The notes beneath the pieces are model-generated. The model saw nothing but the letters and a program-made list of their open reading frames with translations. It had not been told where the DNA came from and did not search any database. A stretch of 26,421 nucleotides of DNA from a virus. The stretch covers positions 1 to 26,421 of IMG/VR virus record IMGVR_UViG_3300032046_000185, one strand, 5' to 3'. Position numbers and translations under genes: made by a program. Of this stretch, positions 1-5,891 are shown piece by piece (position 1 is the stretch's first letter; each line of letters opens with the position of its first letter).

Positions 1-2
1 TC

Positions 3-338
3 TTAGAAACAGAAAAGAACATTTATTCGGAGAAACTATTTTTAGGAGGAATTATTGACTTTATTTGCGAAATAGAGGGCAAAGTATGGTTAGGAGATAT
101 CAAGACGGCAAAATCGGGAATTTATCCTGAAAATTTCGCCCAGATAGCCGGCTACCAGATTATGTTGAACGAGATGAAATTATATCCCGATATAACAGGA
201 TATGTTGTCCTTAATCTCAAAGAGAACGGGGAAATAAACGAAAAAAGGTCAATTAGTAATAGTAATAACACTAAATTCTTTCTGAGTTGTCTTGAGATTT
301 ATAGGCAACAGGAAAGATTAAAAAATCAAACATTATGA
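3..338 (+). CDS. PD-(D/E)XK (RecB/Cas4-like) nuclease, 3' part
   Basis: Open from the left edge, so the N terminus is missing; 111 residues remain. The visible motifs are GGIIDF (the first acidic residue of the core), then about 19 residues later GDIKTAK (the D-x-K part of the active site), then QIAGYQ, the helix with conserved Q and Y typical of RecB/Cas4/YqaJ-type exonucleases. These enzymes resect or trim DNA ends. In phages they usually work with an ssDNA-binding or annealing protein in recombination, and the next gene, overlapping by ATGA, is SSB-like. The fold is clear from the motif spacing; whether it is a recombination exonuclease or a Cas4-like protein cannot be told from this fragment. 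Confidence 0.8.
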   Translation, partial: LETEKNIYSEKLFLGGIIDFICEIEGKVWLGDIKTAKSGIYPENFAQIAGYQIMLNEMKLYPDITGYVVLNLKENGEINEKRSISNSNNTKFFLSCLEIYRQQERLKNQTL

Positions 339-778
339 CAATCTATAAAAAGCGTGTGTCTTTAGGTGCTTTCGCCAAAAAGGGTGAAGAAATAAAAGAT
401 GGCGATATAATCACCATCGCAAATGAAGGCAAACAGATTGAAGGCCAGTTCGGTAGTCAGGACATATTCTTAATCAAACTTGTCGATGGACAAGAGAGAA
501 ACTTCTCTCTCAACTCTACCTCAATGAATAATATGATTGATGCTTTTGGAGAGGATAGCAAGAATTGGATAGGAAAACAGGTTAAGGTCTGGGCTATCCT
601 TTCCAATGTTCAGGGAAAGATGATTAAAGTTTATTATGTATCACATCTTGATGCCGAGATAATGGATAGCGGTGAGTTCAGAATTCCCGGAAAGACAACA
701 GCAAAAGAAGTGAAAGACGAAGATATACCGGTTATTCAAGAAGGAGAAGATGTAAACATTGAAGATATTCCTTTCTAA
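335..778 (+). CDS. SSB-like single-stranded DNA-binding protein with DIPF tail
   Basis: 147 residues. The last residues, NIEDIPF, match the acidic DIPF tip by which bacterial SSB proteins recruit partner enzymes. Before it is a charged, proline-containing linker (about residues 113-140) and a beta-rich N-terminal region (about 1-112, with KNWIGKQVKVWAI and KMIKVYYVSH) that could be an OB fold. This order, fold then linker then tip, is that of SSB, though the core does not look like a canonical E. coli SSB. Translation is coupled to the upstream nuclease (ATGA overlap), which supports a shared role in recombination or replication. I infer ssDNA binding from the tail and context; the core alone would not prove it. 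Confidence 0.6.
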   Translation: MTIYKKRVSLGAFAKKGEEIKDGDIITIANEGKQIEGQFGSQDIFLIKLVDGQERNFSLNSTSMNNMIDAFGEDSKNWIGKQVKVWAILSNVQGKMIKVYYVSHLDAEIMDSGEFRIPGKTTAKEVKDEDIPVIQEGEDVNIEDIPF

Positions 779-781
779 ATT

Positions 782-1126
782 ATGAAAACCATAAGAGAAC
801 GAATCCAAGATTATCAAGAAGAAATTTTGAGGGGTGATCTTCCCCCTACCAGAGCGGCGGAGATTTTGACAGAGATTTCCGCCCTCTTGGGATCTTGTAA
901 TGAAGAAATCACAAAAAGAGATATGGAATACAATAAGATTTTATTGGAATGGTATGACAAAGAAACGACAGCCAACCGGGCCAAGATCAGGGCCAATACT
1001 ACTCCTGAATACGAGGCAATGAGGACTGCCCGGAACATCAAAGAATTGGCAATTGAGTTAATCCGCAGCTTGAAATTTTTTCTAAAGGCAAAAGAAGACG
1101 AATTTAAAAGCGGAAAATATCAATGA
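782..1126 (+). CDS. Small helical protein of the recombination module
   Basis: 114 residues, no recognised family. Composition is strongly helical and charged (IRERIQDYQEEILRG near the start, ELAIELIRSLKFFLKAKEDEF near the end), so a helical bundle or coiled coil is likely. It has no cysteines suited to metal binding, apart from a single Cys near residue 39, and no membrane segment. The ATG follows the previous stop by three bases (TAAATTATG) with no Shine-Dalgarno sequence, and the 3' end overlaps the next ATG by ATGA, so it is co-translated with the nuclease/SSB-like pair. A role in recombination or replication is guessed from position only. Confidence 0.65.
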   Translation: MKTIRERIQDYQEEILRGDLPPTRAAEILTEISALLGSCNEEITKRDMEYNKILLEWYDKETTANRAKIRANTTPEYEAMRTARNIKELAIELIRSLKFFLKAKEDEFKSGKYQ

Positions 1127-1419
1127 CAGGCACAATCACAAAAATATCGCCATATAAGAAATCGCGGAATTCAAACTCTTACTTAATGGTGGAGTTCAAG
1201 ATGGCGAAGGACGGATCGTGGGCAAGGACATTTTTATGCCCGGATTATAGAAACTGGAAGAATTGGAAAAAATTAATCCGGGTCGGCAATATCTTGACCG
1301 GATTACAGATGAAATCGGCTGATATGATTGATGCTGACAGCCGGCCGGCAATAGCAGAACCGTGCGGCCTCAACAAAACGGAATTAAGCGAACTTTTCTT
1401 ACGAACCTATAATTGGTAA
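1123..1419 (+). CDS. Small beta-rich protein, unknown
   Basis: 98 residues. Beta-strand-like segments (TGTITKISPYKKS, SYLMVEFKMAKDGSWART, IRVGNILTGLQMK) alternate with turns, an arrangement compatible with an OB-like barrel, followed by a short helical C terminus. No enzymatic motif was seen. It starts inside the stop of the preceding gene (ATGA), so expression is coupled to the SSB-like module. Function unknown; a nucleic-acid-binding role would fit fold and context but is not shown. Confidence 0.6.
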   Translation: MTGTITKISPYKKSRNSNSYLMVEFKMAKDGSWARTFLCPDYRNWKNWKKLIRVGNILTGLQMKSADMIDADSRPAIAEPCGLNKTELSELFLRTYNW

Positions 1420-1423
1420 ATTT

Positions 1424-1672
1424 ATGTCAATACAAACAATAGAAAAATTAATGGAAGGAGTGATTGAAGAATGTAAAAACAGGATTAAAGGCAGATTATC
1501 TCCCTCTGAAAAAATGACCCCTCCTGAATGTAATATCGGGCAGTTTGTAATAATAGGAGAAGTAGTATCTGTAAAAATAGGGGAAGAATTTATAGACATT
1601 GGAGAATTAAAGGATGGTGTTTTTATTGAACGGAATTGGAAAGAAAGATTAAAAAGGTCGCCAAATAAATAA
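1424..1672 (+). CDS. Small protein, unknown
   Basis: 82 residues, no recognised family. An N-terminal helix (residues 1-22) precedes a beta-rich half containing FVIIGEVVSVKIGEEFIDIGEL. The start codon lies four bases after the previous stop behind an A/T-rich leader (TAAATTTATG). It ends just before the repeat cassette and may close the recombination operon. No catalytic residues, signal or membrane segment are visible. Confidence 0.5.
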   Translation: MSIQTIEKLMEGVIEECKNRIKGRLSPSEKMTPPECNIGQFVIIGEVVSVKIGEEFIDIGELKDGVFIERNWKERLKRSPNK

Positions 1673-1686
1673 ACTAAACTAAACCT

Positions 1687-2331
1687 ATGGACAAAGATAT
1701 TATATTAGGAATTCTTACAAAAGTTAGTTCAAGACGCTTACAAGATATGATTACAATTAAAAATTCAGCACAACTTAAAAAACTTGTAAATAAAGACAAG
1801 GACTTATTCTTAAAAGAAGAAGATGTCCGTATTGAGTATCAAGTAGAAAAAGGGGAATTAAGAAATGTCTATTGCCGAGATTTGTTTTTAATGAATGATA
1901 GTGAAAGGTTTGACTTCAATGGTGGGGACTTCAATGGCTGGGACTTCAATGGCTGGAACTTCAATGGCTGGAACTTCAATGGTGGGGACTTCAATGGCTG
2001 GAACTTCAATGGCTGGAACTTCAATGGCTGGAACTTCAATGGTGGGAATTTCACTGGCTGGGACTTCAATGGTAGGAACTTCAATGGCTGGGACTTCAAT
2101 GGTGGGAATTTCACTGGCTGGAACTTCACTGGCAAAAAAGTATCTTATCACGCTTTTTTTAACTGCTACGGTTCAATAAAATGTGAAAGCATAGAAAGAA
2201 AAAGAGAACCTCACGCAGAACCTGTAGCCCTTGATGGGACAATAGAGATAATCCCAGAAATCTCGCAAGGAAAAATAGTAAAAATAAAGGTTGCTGATGG
2301 GCAAATAATAACAGGAGAAATTGTAGATTAA
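1687..2331 (+). CDS. Pentapeptide-repeat protein
   Basis: 214 residues in three parts. Residues 1-75 are a charged N-terminal region with no recognised motif. Residues 76-150 are 15 consecutive pentapeptides of form (D/N)F(N/T)G(W/G/R/K), with Phe in the central, inward-facing position of the pentapeptide-repeat fold (quadrilateral right-handed beta-helix). Residues 151-214 are beta-rich (KIVKIKVADGQIITGEI). The pattern is richer in Trp and Asn than the usual A(D/N)LXX. The neighbours are a small TGHKH protein and a DUF6745 protein with its own tandem repeat, suggesting one cassette. Pentapeptide proteins include gyrase-protecting DNA mimics, but this one lacks the negative surface expected of such a mimic. 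Function unknown. Confidence 0.8.
   Translation: MDKDIILGILTKVSSRRLQDMITIKNSAQLKKLVNKDKDLFLKEEDVRIEYQVEKGELRNVYCRDLFLMNDSERFDFNGGDFNGWDFNGWNFNGWNFNGGDFNGWNFNGWNFNGWNFNGGNFTGWDFNGRNFNGWDFNGGNFTGWNFTGKKVSYHAFFNCYGSIKCESIERKREPHAEPVALDGTIEIIPEISQGKIVKIKVADGQIITGEIVD
1912..2136 (+). repeat. 15 tandem copies of a 15-bp unit, with 60-bp higher-order period
   Basis: Fifteen in-frame units of consensus RAC TTC AAT GGY KGG. The G codon and the next codon are linked: GGC is followed by TGG (or AAA in the last unit), GGT by GGG or AGG. GGT-GGG units occur at units 1, 5, 9 and 13, so a 60-bp super-unit is superimposed; four pentapeptides correspond to one turn of the beta-helix. Near identity at DNA level points to recent expansion or homogenisation. 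All other frames are also open here simply because the repeat is stop-free. Confidence 0.95.
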
Positions 2332-2338
2332 AAACTAT

Positions 2339-2656
2339 ATGATATTAAGACACGGGGATTTGCTGTTTTGCCCTACAACTAAAACAGGAAAATTAAAAAA
2401 AGTATTTAAGGGAAGTAAATACATTTTGGCGGAAGGGGAAATGACAGGACATAAGCACTTATTGATTGCCGAACCAAAGACAGAATTTGAGATTTTTACA
2501 GATGAGCAAGGGAACACTATTTTAGCAATGGCGGGAATTGGAAAGATAAGCCACGAAGAACACAAAGAGATAACTTTGCCTATTGGGGATTATAAGGTTA
2601 TCCACGAGAGGGAATACGACTATTATTTAGAAGCAATAAAGCAAGTTCAAGATTGA
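2339..2656 (+). CDS. Small GDLL/TGHKH protein linked to DUF6745
   Basis: 105 residues. The layout is RHGDLLF at the N terminus, EGEMTGHKHLL in the middle (about residues 34-44), then SHEEHKEITLPIGDYKVIH and REYDYY near the end. From memory, proteins with this order (GDVLL, GE-TGH-H, HEEH, L-PG-Y-V--REY) occur beside DUF6745 genes in other bacteria, and here the DUF6745 gene follows one base after the stop. The several conserved histidines could bind a metal or form an active site, but no characterised enzyme family is recognised. The start is embedded in TTAAAAACTATATGA, a leader found twice more downstream. Likely a partner of the next gene. Confidence 0.7.
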   Translation: MILRHGDLLFCPTTKTGKLKKVFKGSKYILAEGEMTGHKHLLIAEPKTEFEIFTDEQGNTILAMAGIGKISHEEHKEITLPIGDYKVIHEREYDYYLEAIKQVQD

Positions 2657-2657
2657 T

Positions 2658-3785
2658 ATGCAATTAAGCAAAAAAGAAGTCAACAAAAGGATAAAATTAG
2701 CCGTTGACAATGCTTTGGATTATATCAAGCACGAACAGGATTTTGTATTTGACAAAGAGAAAATTGAGGAGTGTTTAAGAAAGAGAAGTAAGTATTTGGG
2801 ATTAAATCAGAAAATATATTGGTTGATGGGATTGTCTGAAAAAAGTTTTAGTTCTTTGTGGAGTTCTTTGGGGAGTTCTTTGGAGAGTTCTTTGGAGAGT
2901 TCTTTGGAGAGTTCTTTGAGGAGTTCTTTGAGGAGTTCTTTGGGGAGTTCTTTGAGGAGTTCTTTGAGGAGTTCTTTGGGGAGTTCTTTGGAGAGTTCTT
3001 TGGGGAGTTCTTTGAGGAGTTCTTTGGAGAGTTCTTTGGGGAGTTCTTTGAGGAGTTCTTTGAGGAGTTCTTTGAGGAGTTCTTTGGAGAGTTCTTTGAG
3101 GAGTTCTTTGTGGAGTTCTTTGGAGAGTTCTTTGTGGAGTTCTTTGTGGAGTTCTTTGTGGAGTTCTTTGTGGAGTTCTTATAATTTTATCTGGTGGGAT
3201 AGCGAGTATTTGGCGGCGAATAATAAAACATTAAAAGAATACTCAAAGTTTATGAAAGAGGCGATACATAATGGATTAGGATTTGTTTGTGAATTTGAAA
3301 AAGCGGTTGTAGTAATTCCTATGCCGAGATTTACAAAAACAGAAGACAGAAAATTACACAACGAAAAAGAGCCAGCAGTTGTCTGGGCAGATGGATTTAA
3401 GCAATATTATTTATGGGGAGTAGGGTTTAAGGAAGATTTGTTTAACAGAGTTAAAAACAGAGAATTATCCCCGAAAGAAGTTTTTAGCATTGAAAATATG
3501 GAACAAAGAATGGTTGTTTTAAAGATATACGGAACAGAATGGCTTTTGAAGAATACTGACTCTCAATTATTGGATAAATCTGAAAGGGGAAATGAGCTTT
3601 ATAAGATAGAAAAAGTTTTTAACCAGCCCGCTTATTTTCTTAAATACAAAGACAAAAGCACTGACAGGGTTTATTTTTCAGGGATTGATCCGAAAATCGG
3701 GGAAAAAGGAAATGCTGATGAGTGTATGAGCTGGAAATATACCATTACTCCGTTTGAATACCAAAATTTACAAATAGAAACTTAA
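2658..3785 (+). CDS. DUF6745-type protein with SSLx tandem repeat
   Basis: 375 residues. N-terminal helical region (1-64), then 27 tetrapeptides SSL(G/E/R/W) (65-172), then a C-terminal domain (about 175-375). The C-terminal domain matches the DUF6745 pattern I recall from actinobacterial proteins: RKLHNEKEPAVVWADG, YYLWGVGF, ELSPKEVFSIENMEQR, then a final Y/W-rich strand region. Those homologues likewise carry long SVWxSVxx-type repeats before the domain, so the repeat is part of the family architecture. No known function. The gene follows the TGHKH protein directly and probably acts with it. No signal peptide or membrane span. The repeat also leaves other frames open, which are not genes. 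Confidence 0.8.
   Translation: MQLSKKEVNKRIKLAVDNALDYIKHEQDFVFDKEKIEECLRKRSKYLGLNQKIYWLMGLSEKSFSSLWSSLGSSLESSLESSLESSLRSSLRSSLGSSLRSSLRSSLGSSLESSLGSSLRSSLESSLGSSLRSSLRSSLRSSLESSLRSSLWSSLESSLWSSLWSSLWSSLWSSYNFIWWDSEYLAANNKTLKEYSKFMKEAIHNGLGFVCEFEKAVVVIPMPRFTKTEDRKLHNEKEPAVVWADGFKQYYLWGVGFKEDLFNRVKNRELSPKEVFSIENMEQRMVVLKIYGTEWLLKNTDSQLLDKSERGNELYKIEKVFNQPAYFLKYKDKSTDRVYFSGIDPKIGEKGNADECMSWKYTITPFEYQNLQIET
2850..3173 (+). repeat. 27 tandem copies of a 12-bp unit (AGTTCTTTGNNG)
   Basis: Each unit reads AGT TCT TTG NNG. The three fixed codons (Ser, Ser, Leu) show no variation, not even synonymous, across all 27 copies. The fourth codon is TGG, GGG, GAG or AGG (Trp, Gly, Glu, Arg). Order by residue: W G E E E R R G R R G E G R E G R R R E R W E W W W W. 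A partial unit (AGTTCT) follows. Trp codons cluster at the ends, charged and Gly codons in the middle. Confidence 0.97.
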
Positions 3786-3836
3786 CTTAAAAACTATATG
3801 AGAGAACAAAGAGAAAATCTCTTAACCTAATATGCC
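3786..3836 (+). repeat. 51-bp direct repeat, copy 1
   Basis: Matches 4045-4095 at 49 of 51 positions (offset 259). It starts CTTAAAAACTATATGAGAG and ends in the ATGCC of the HTH gene start. It holds a 10-codon open frame at 3798-3830 (MREQRENLLT), which in the second copy is the C-terminal tail of the HTH protein. It lies between the DUF6745 gene and the HTH gene and serves as the HTH gene leader. Confidence 0.95.
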
Positions 3837-4089
3837 TCAAAAAAGCAGATTAAAAGAAATTGATATAAAGATTTGTAAAACAATGATAGAACTACATAAA
3901 CTTAAAATAAAGAAATCCGAAGAGATTTTAAAGTTGTTAGAAAAAGGATTAAGTTATGGGCAAATCGGCAAGAAATTAGGGGTAAGCAGGCAATGTGTTC
4001 ATCAGAGAGTTAATCCTCGCTTTAAAACATTAGAAAAAAAACCTCTTAAAAACTATATGAGAGAACAAAGAGAAAACCTCTCAACCTAA
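3832..4089 (+). CDS. Helix-turn-helix DNA-binding protein
   Basis: 85 residues. Residues about 36-60 (EKGLSYGQIGKKLGVSRQCVHQRV) form a sigma-70 region 4/Sin-recombinase-like helix-turn-helix: the S-Y-x-x-I-G-x-x-L-G-V-S-R pattern is typical. Before it is a helical, basic N-terminal region (5-38). The last ten residues, MREQRENLST, come from the second 51-bp repeat and repeat the leader peptide frame found before the gene. A small DNA-binding regulator is likely; no catalytic domain for a recombinase is present. The gene is exactly bracketed by direct repeats, so it may be an inserted or excisable unit. Confidence 0.75.
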   Translation: MPQKSRLKEIDIKICKTMIELHKLKIKKSEEILKLLEKGLSYGQIGKKLGVSRQCVHQRVNPRFKTLEKKPLKNYMREQRENLST

Positions 4090-4095
4090 TATGCC
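4045..4095 (+). repeat. 51-bp direct repeat, copy 2
   Basis: Second copy of the 3786-3836 repeat with two differences (both T to C). It encodes the last residues of the HTH protein (KNYMREQRENLST) and ends in the ATGCC of the next gene. Recombination between the copies would remove the HTH gene and place copy 1 directly before the gene at 4091. Confidence 0.95.
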
Positions 4096-4276
4096 AACAG
4101 AAAAACCCGAACCGATAAAAGCAAAAATATACGAGGACAAGACATATGTTATCAATGCTCCCTATACCAGCAGTTTAGGCAAAGAATTATTCAACGACAA
4201 AAGGTTCAATATAAAAATCTGGAAAGAAAACGGAGATGATGTTTGTTATGTTTGGGTAAGGGAAAAAGAGCAATAA
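4091..4276 (+). CDS. Small protein, unknown
   Basis: 61 residues, no recognised family. Mixed alpha/beta composition with a beta-like C-terminal half (FNIKIWKENGDDVCYVWVRE). The start codon lies one base after the HTH stop and uses the repeat-derived leader CCTAATATGCC. No membrane segment or metal motif. It opens a run of very small accessory genes. Confidence 0.5.
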   Translation: MPTEKPEPIKAKIYEDKTYVINAPYTSSLGKELFNDKRFNIKIWKENGDDVCYVWVREKEQ

Positions 4277-4280
4277 AAAT

Positions 4281-4364
4281 ATGGATATATTAGCAGGAAT
4301 TTTAATAGGATTTACTTGGGGATTGGTTATATTCGCATTGATAAAATATAGTTTTCTTGATTAA
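4281..4364 (+). CDS. 27-residue single-pass membrane peptide
   Basis: A short frame with ATG behind AATAAAAAT, four bases after the previous stop. Residues about 4-22 (LAGILIGFTWGLVIFALI) are a clear hydrophobic span, followed by a short polar tail KYSFLD. Such tiny membrane proteins are frequent in phage accessory regions; some alter the host membrane or assist lysis, but none is recognisable here. Supported by leader style, tight spacing and a second similar gene right after; too short for homology. Confidence 0.5.
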   Translation: MDILAGILIGFTWGLVIFALIKYSFLD

Positions 4365-4375
4365 CCAATTAAAAT

Positions 4376-4456
4376 ATGATTTTACCAATAGTGGTCGGCA
4401 CAGTAGTTTTTATAGGAATGCTTATATTTTGGGCGTGGTTAGACAGAAATAAATAA
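4376..4456 (+). CDS. 26-residue single-pass membrane peptide
   Basis: Second tiny membrane gene in a row. Residues about 2-21 (ILPIVVGTVVFIGMLIFWAW) form one hydrophobic span, followed by the charged tail LDRNK, giving a likely N-out, C-in orientation by the positive-inside rule. The leader AAAATATG has no Shine-Dalgarno sequence, as is usual in this window. Function unknown. Confidence 0.5.
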   Translation: MILPIVVGTVVFIGMLIFWAWLDRNK

Positions 4457-4472
4457 CCAATCCAAAACATTT

Positions 4473-4619
4473 ATGAAGAAAATAACTATAAAACAAAGAA
4501 AGGAATTGGCGAAAATAGTTAAAAAATGGCAAGTAGAAAAAATTGGCGGATATGGATTTGAATTATTGGTAAAATTTATTGAAGATATATTAAAAGGTCA
4601 AACCCCAATTAAGCAATAA
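4473..4619 (+). CDS. 48-residue basic protein, unknown
   Basis: 48 residues, basic, with an amphipathic helix (ELLVKFIEDILKG). The first part (MKKITIKQRKELAKIVKKW) resembles the start of the protein at 4797 (MKKKITLKQVAKIGKVKW), suggesting a common origin or a truncated copy of that zinc-ribbon protein. The start context is AAACATTTATG. No known family. Confidence 0.5.
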   Translation: MKKITIKQRKELAKIVKKWQVEKIGGYGFELLVKFIEDILKGQTPIKQ

Positions 4620-4629
4620 AAAGAGAATT

Positions 4630-4800
4630 ATGAAACCTAGTGAAAGAATTTTAGAAATATACAAAGCTCTTAAGGTTTTAGATGACAAAGAGCCAGATGA
4701 ACCAAGTTTTTATGAAACAAAAGCTATTATTCAGTATTTAGATGAAAAATATAAAGAGTTAAATCCCTCTACCCAACCTAAAATAATAAAAAAGATATGA
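4630..4800 (+). CDS. 56-residue helical protein, unknown
   Basis: Starts behind AAGAGAATTATG, ten bases after the previous stop, and ends with ATGA overlapping the next gene. The sequence is helical and charged (SERILEIYKALKVLDDKE, then KAIIQYLDEKYKEL). No metal site or membrane segment. Unrecognised; the overlap with 4797 implies translational coupling. Confidence 0.5.
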   Translation: MKPSERILEIYKALKVLDDKEPDEPSFYETKAIIQYLDEKYKELNPSTQPKIIKKI

Positions 4801-5072
4801 AGAAGAAAATAACACTAAAACAAGTCGCCAAAATAGGAAAGGTAAAGTGGAATTACGAGCCAAATTCAGAAAATCTTTGGGATTTAATCTGCTCACATAT
4901 CGGCTTTGATAAAAAAGGCAAAGAATTACAAGGAGCAATCAGAAAGTTTATTGAATTAAAATTAAAAGAACAAAAGAAAGAATTTATTTCAGGAGAAAGA
5001 TGTATGAAGTGCGGGAATAAAAAGGAATATAATCCATTAAGCGATTGGTGCGGGAAATGCTTAGAAGAATAA
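4797..5072 (+). CDS. Small protein with C-terminal zinc ribbon
   Basis: 91 residues. A basic N-terminal half with predicted helices precedes two CxxC knuckles: C69/C72 (CMKC) and C85/C88 (CGKC), 12 residues apart, typical of a zinc ribbon. The N terminus resembles that of the 48-residue protein at 4473. Zinc ribbons of this size usually bind nucleic acid or a protein partner. Coupled to the preceding gene by ATGA. Role unknown. Confidence 0.6.
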   Translation: MKKKITLKQVAKIGKVKWNYEPNSENLWDLICSHIGFDKKGKELQGAIRKFIELKLKEQKKEFISGERCMKCGNKKEYNPLSDWCGKCLEE

Positions 5073-5097
5073 CCCAATAAATTAAGGGGAATAAGAT

Positions 5098-5412
5098 ATG
5101 GAGAAAGATTTAATAGAGATAGTAGAATACTTTGATAAAACGATTCCGATTTATGAAGTGATGACGGGAAAAAACTTTGATAAGAAGCAAAAAAAAGAAC
5201 CTTATGAAGTGTTGTATAAATCTGTTTCTATTCCTTTTGTAGTATTCGATGGAGAAAGAGATAACAAGATTAAAGAGATGAATACTACACAACGATTAAG
5301 AAATAAGGCAGATAAAAAATGGTATGAAAAATTACTTAACGAAAGCAGAAAATCCCCAGCTAGTTATCAAACCATATCGTATTATAAAAATATAATTAAG
5401 GAATTAGAATAA
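5098..5412 (+). CDS. Small protein, unknown
   Basis: 104 residues, charged, helix-rich with a short beta stretch (SVSIPFVVFDGE). No family recognised. The leader contains AAGGGGA at 5084-5090, seven bases before ATG, one of very few Shine-Dalgarno-like sequences in the window, so this gene may be translated more independently than its neighbours. It is the start of the last accessory pair before the terminase genes. Confidence 0.55.
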   Translation: MEKDLIEIVEYFDKTIPIYEVMTGKNFDKKQKKEPYEVLYKSVSIPFVVFDGERDNKIKEMNTTQRLRNKADKKWYEKLLNESRKSPASYQTISYYKNIIKELE

Positions 5413-5414
5413 TT

Positions 5415-5891
5415 ATGCTATTCAAATTTACAAAAACCGGGCTATTAAAAAAACGAAAACAACTAATGGAAGGAATGATTTTAGATATGGAGATAGACAT
5501 TGAAACGGAATGGCTGATGCTTAACTTGGACGAAAAGAAGAAAGATGGATACCAAAAAGAAATAGACGCCAATATCCAAGAGATAAAAGACGAAAAAAAT
5601 AAAACACCGATGGATATGGAAAAAGTAAAGGAACTGATTAGAAAGAATGTGGATTTGGGCTATAAGCAACCCGATTTGATAGGCAGGAAAGATAACCCGG
5701 TATCTGGCGGCAAAATGGCGAAAATAAACAACACGATAAGATTCCACCAGAACAAGATAGAGCAACTAATCGGCGAAAGAGAATATACAAAACTTAGGCT
5801 CAAAGCAGTTAACAGAATGATGGAATCCGGCTATATGAACCACTTTGACGAAATTATTAAAAGCGATGAAGAAATAACATTTGAAAAATGA
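5415..5891 (+). CDS. Helical protein upstream of terminase, unknown
   Basis: 158 residues, almost wholly charged and helical, with long stretches suited to coiled coils (about residues 5-75 and 105-150). The ATG is two bases after the previous stop (TAATTATG). It directly precedes the terminase small-subunit candidate, separated by a short inverted repeat (AGAGT 5891-5895, ACTCT 5902-5906). Unknown function; a packaging-associated role is only a positional guess. Confidence 0.6.
   Translation: MLFKFTKTGLLKKRKQLMEGMILDMEIDIETEWLMLNLDEKKKDGYQKEIDANIQEIKDEKNKTPMDMEKVKELIRKNVDLGYKQPDLIGRKDNPVSGGKMAKINNTIRFHQNKIEQLIGEREYTKLRLKAVNRMMESGYMNHFDEIIKSDEEITFEK

Noticed and set aside
1869-2179. Long frames on other strands and frames across the pentapeptide repeat
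   Set aside because: The 15-bp unit is stop-free in every frame, so these are by-products of the repeat; only the + frame starting at 1687 has unique flanking sequence.
2850-3173. CRISPR array
   Set aside because: Units are 12 bp, contiguous, in frame, with no spacers and no cas genes.
2850-3173. Diversity-generating retroelement variable region
   Set aside because: No reverse transcriptase or template repeat is in the window, and variation is not at adenines of a template copy.
2858-3184. FFGEFFEEFF-type frame inside the 12-bp repeat
   Set aside because: It is confined to the repeat and lacks flanking protein sequence; the frame from 2658 carries the N- and C-terminal domains.
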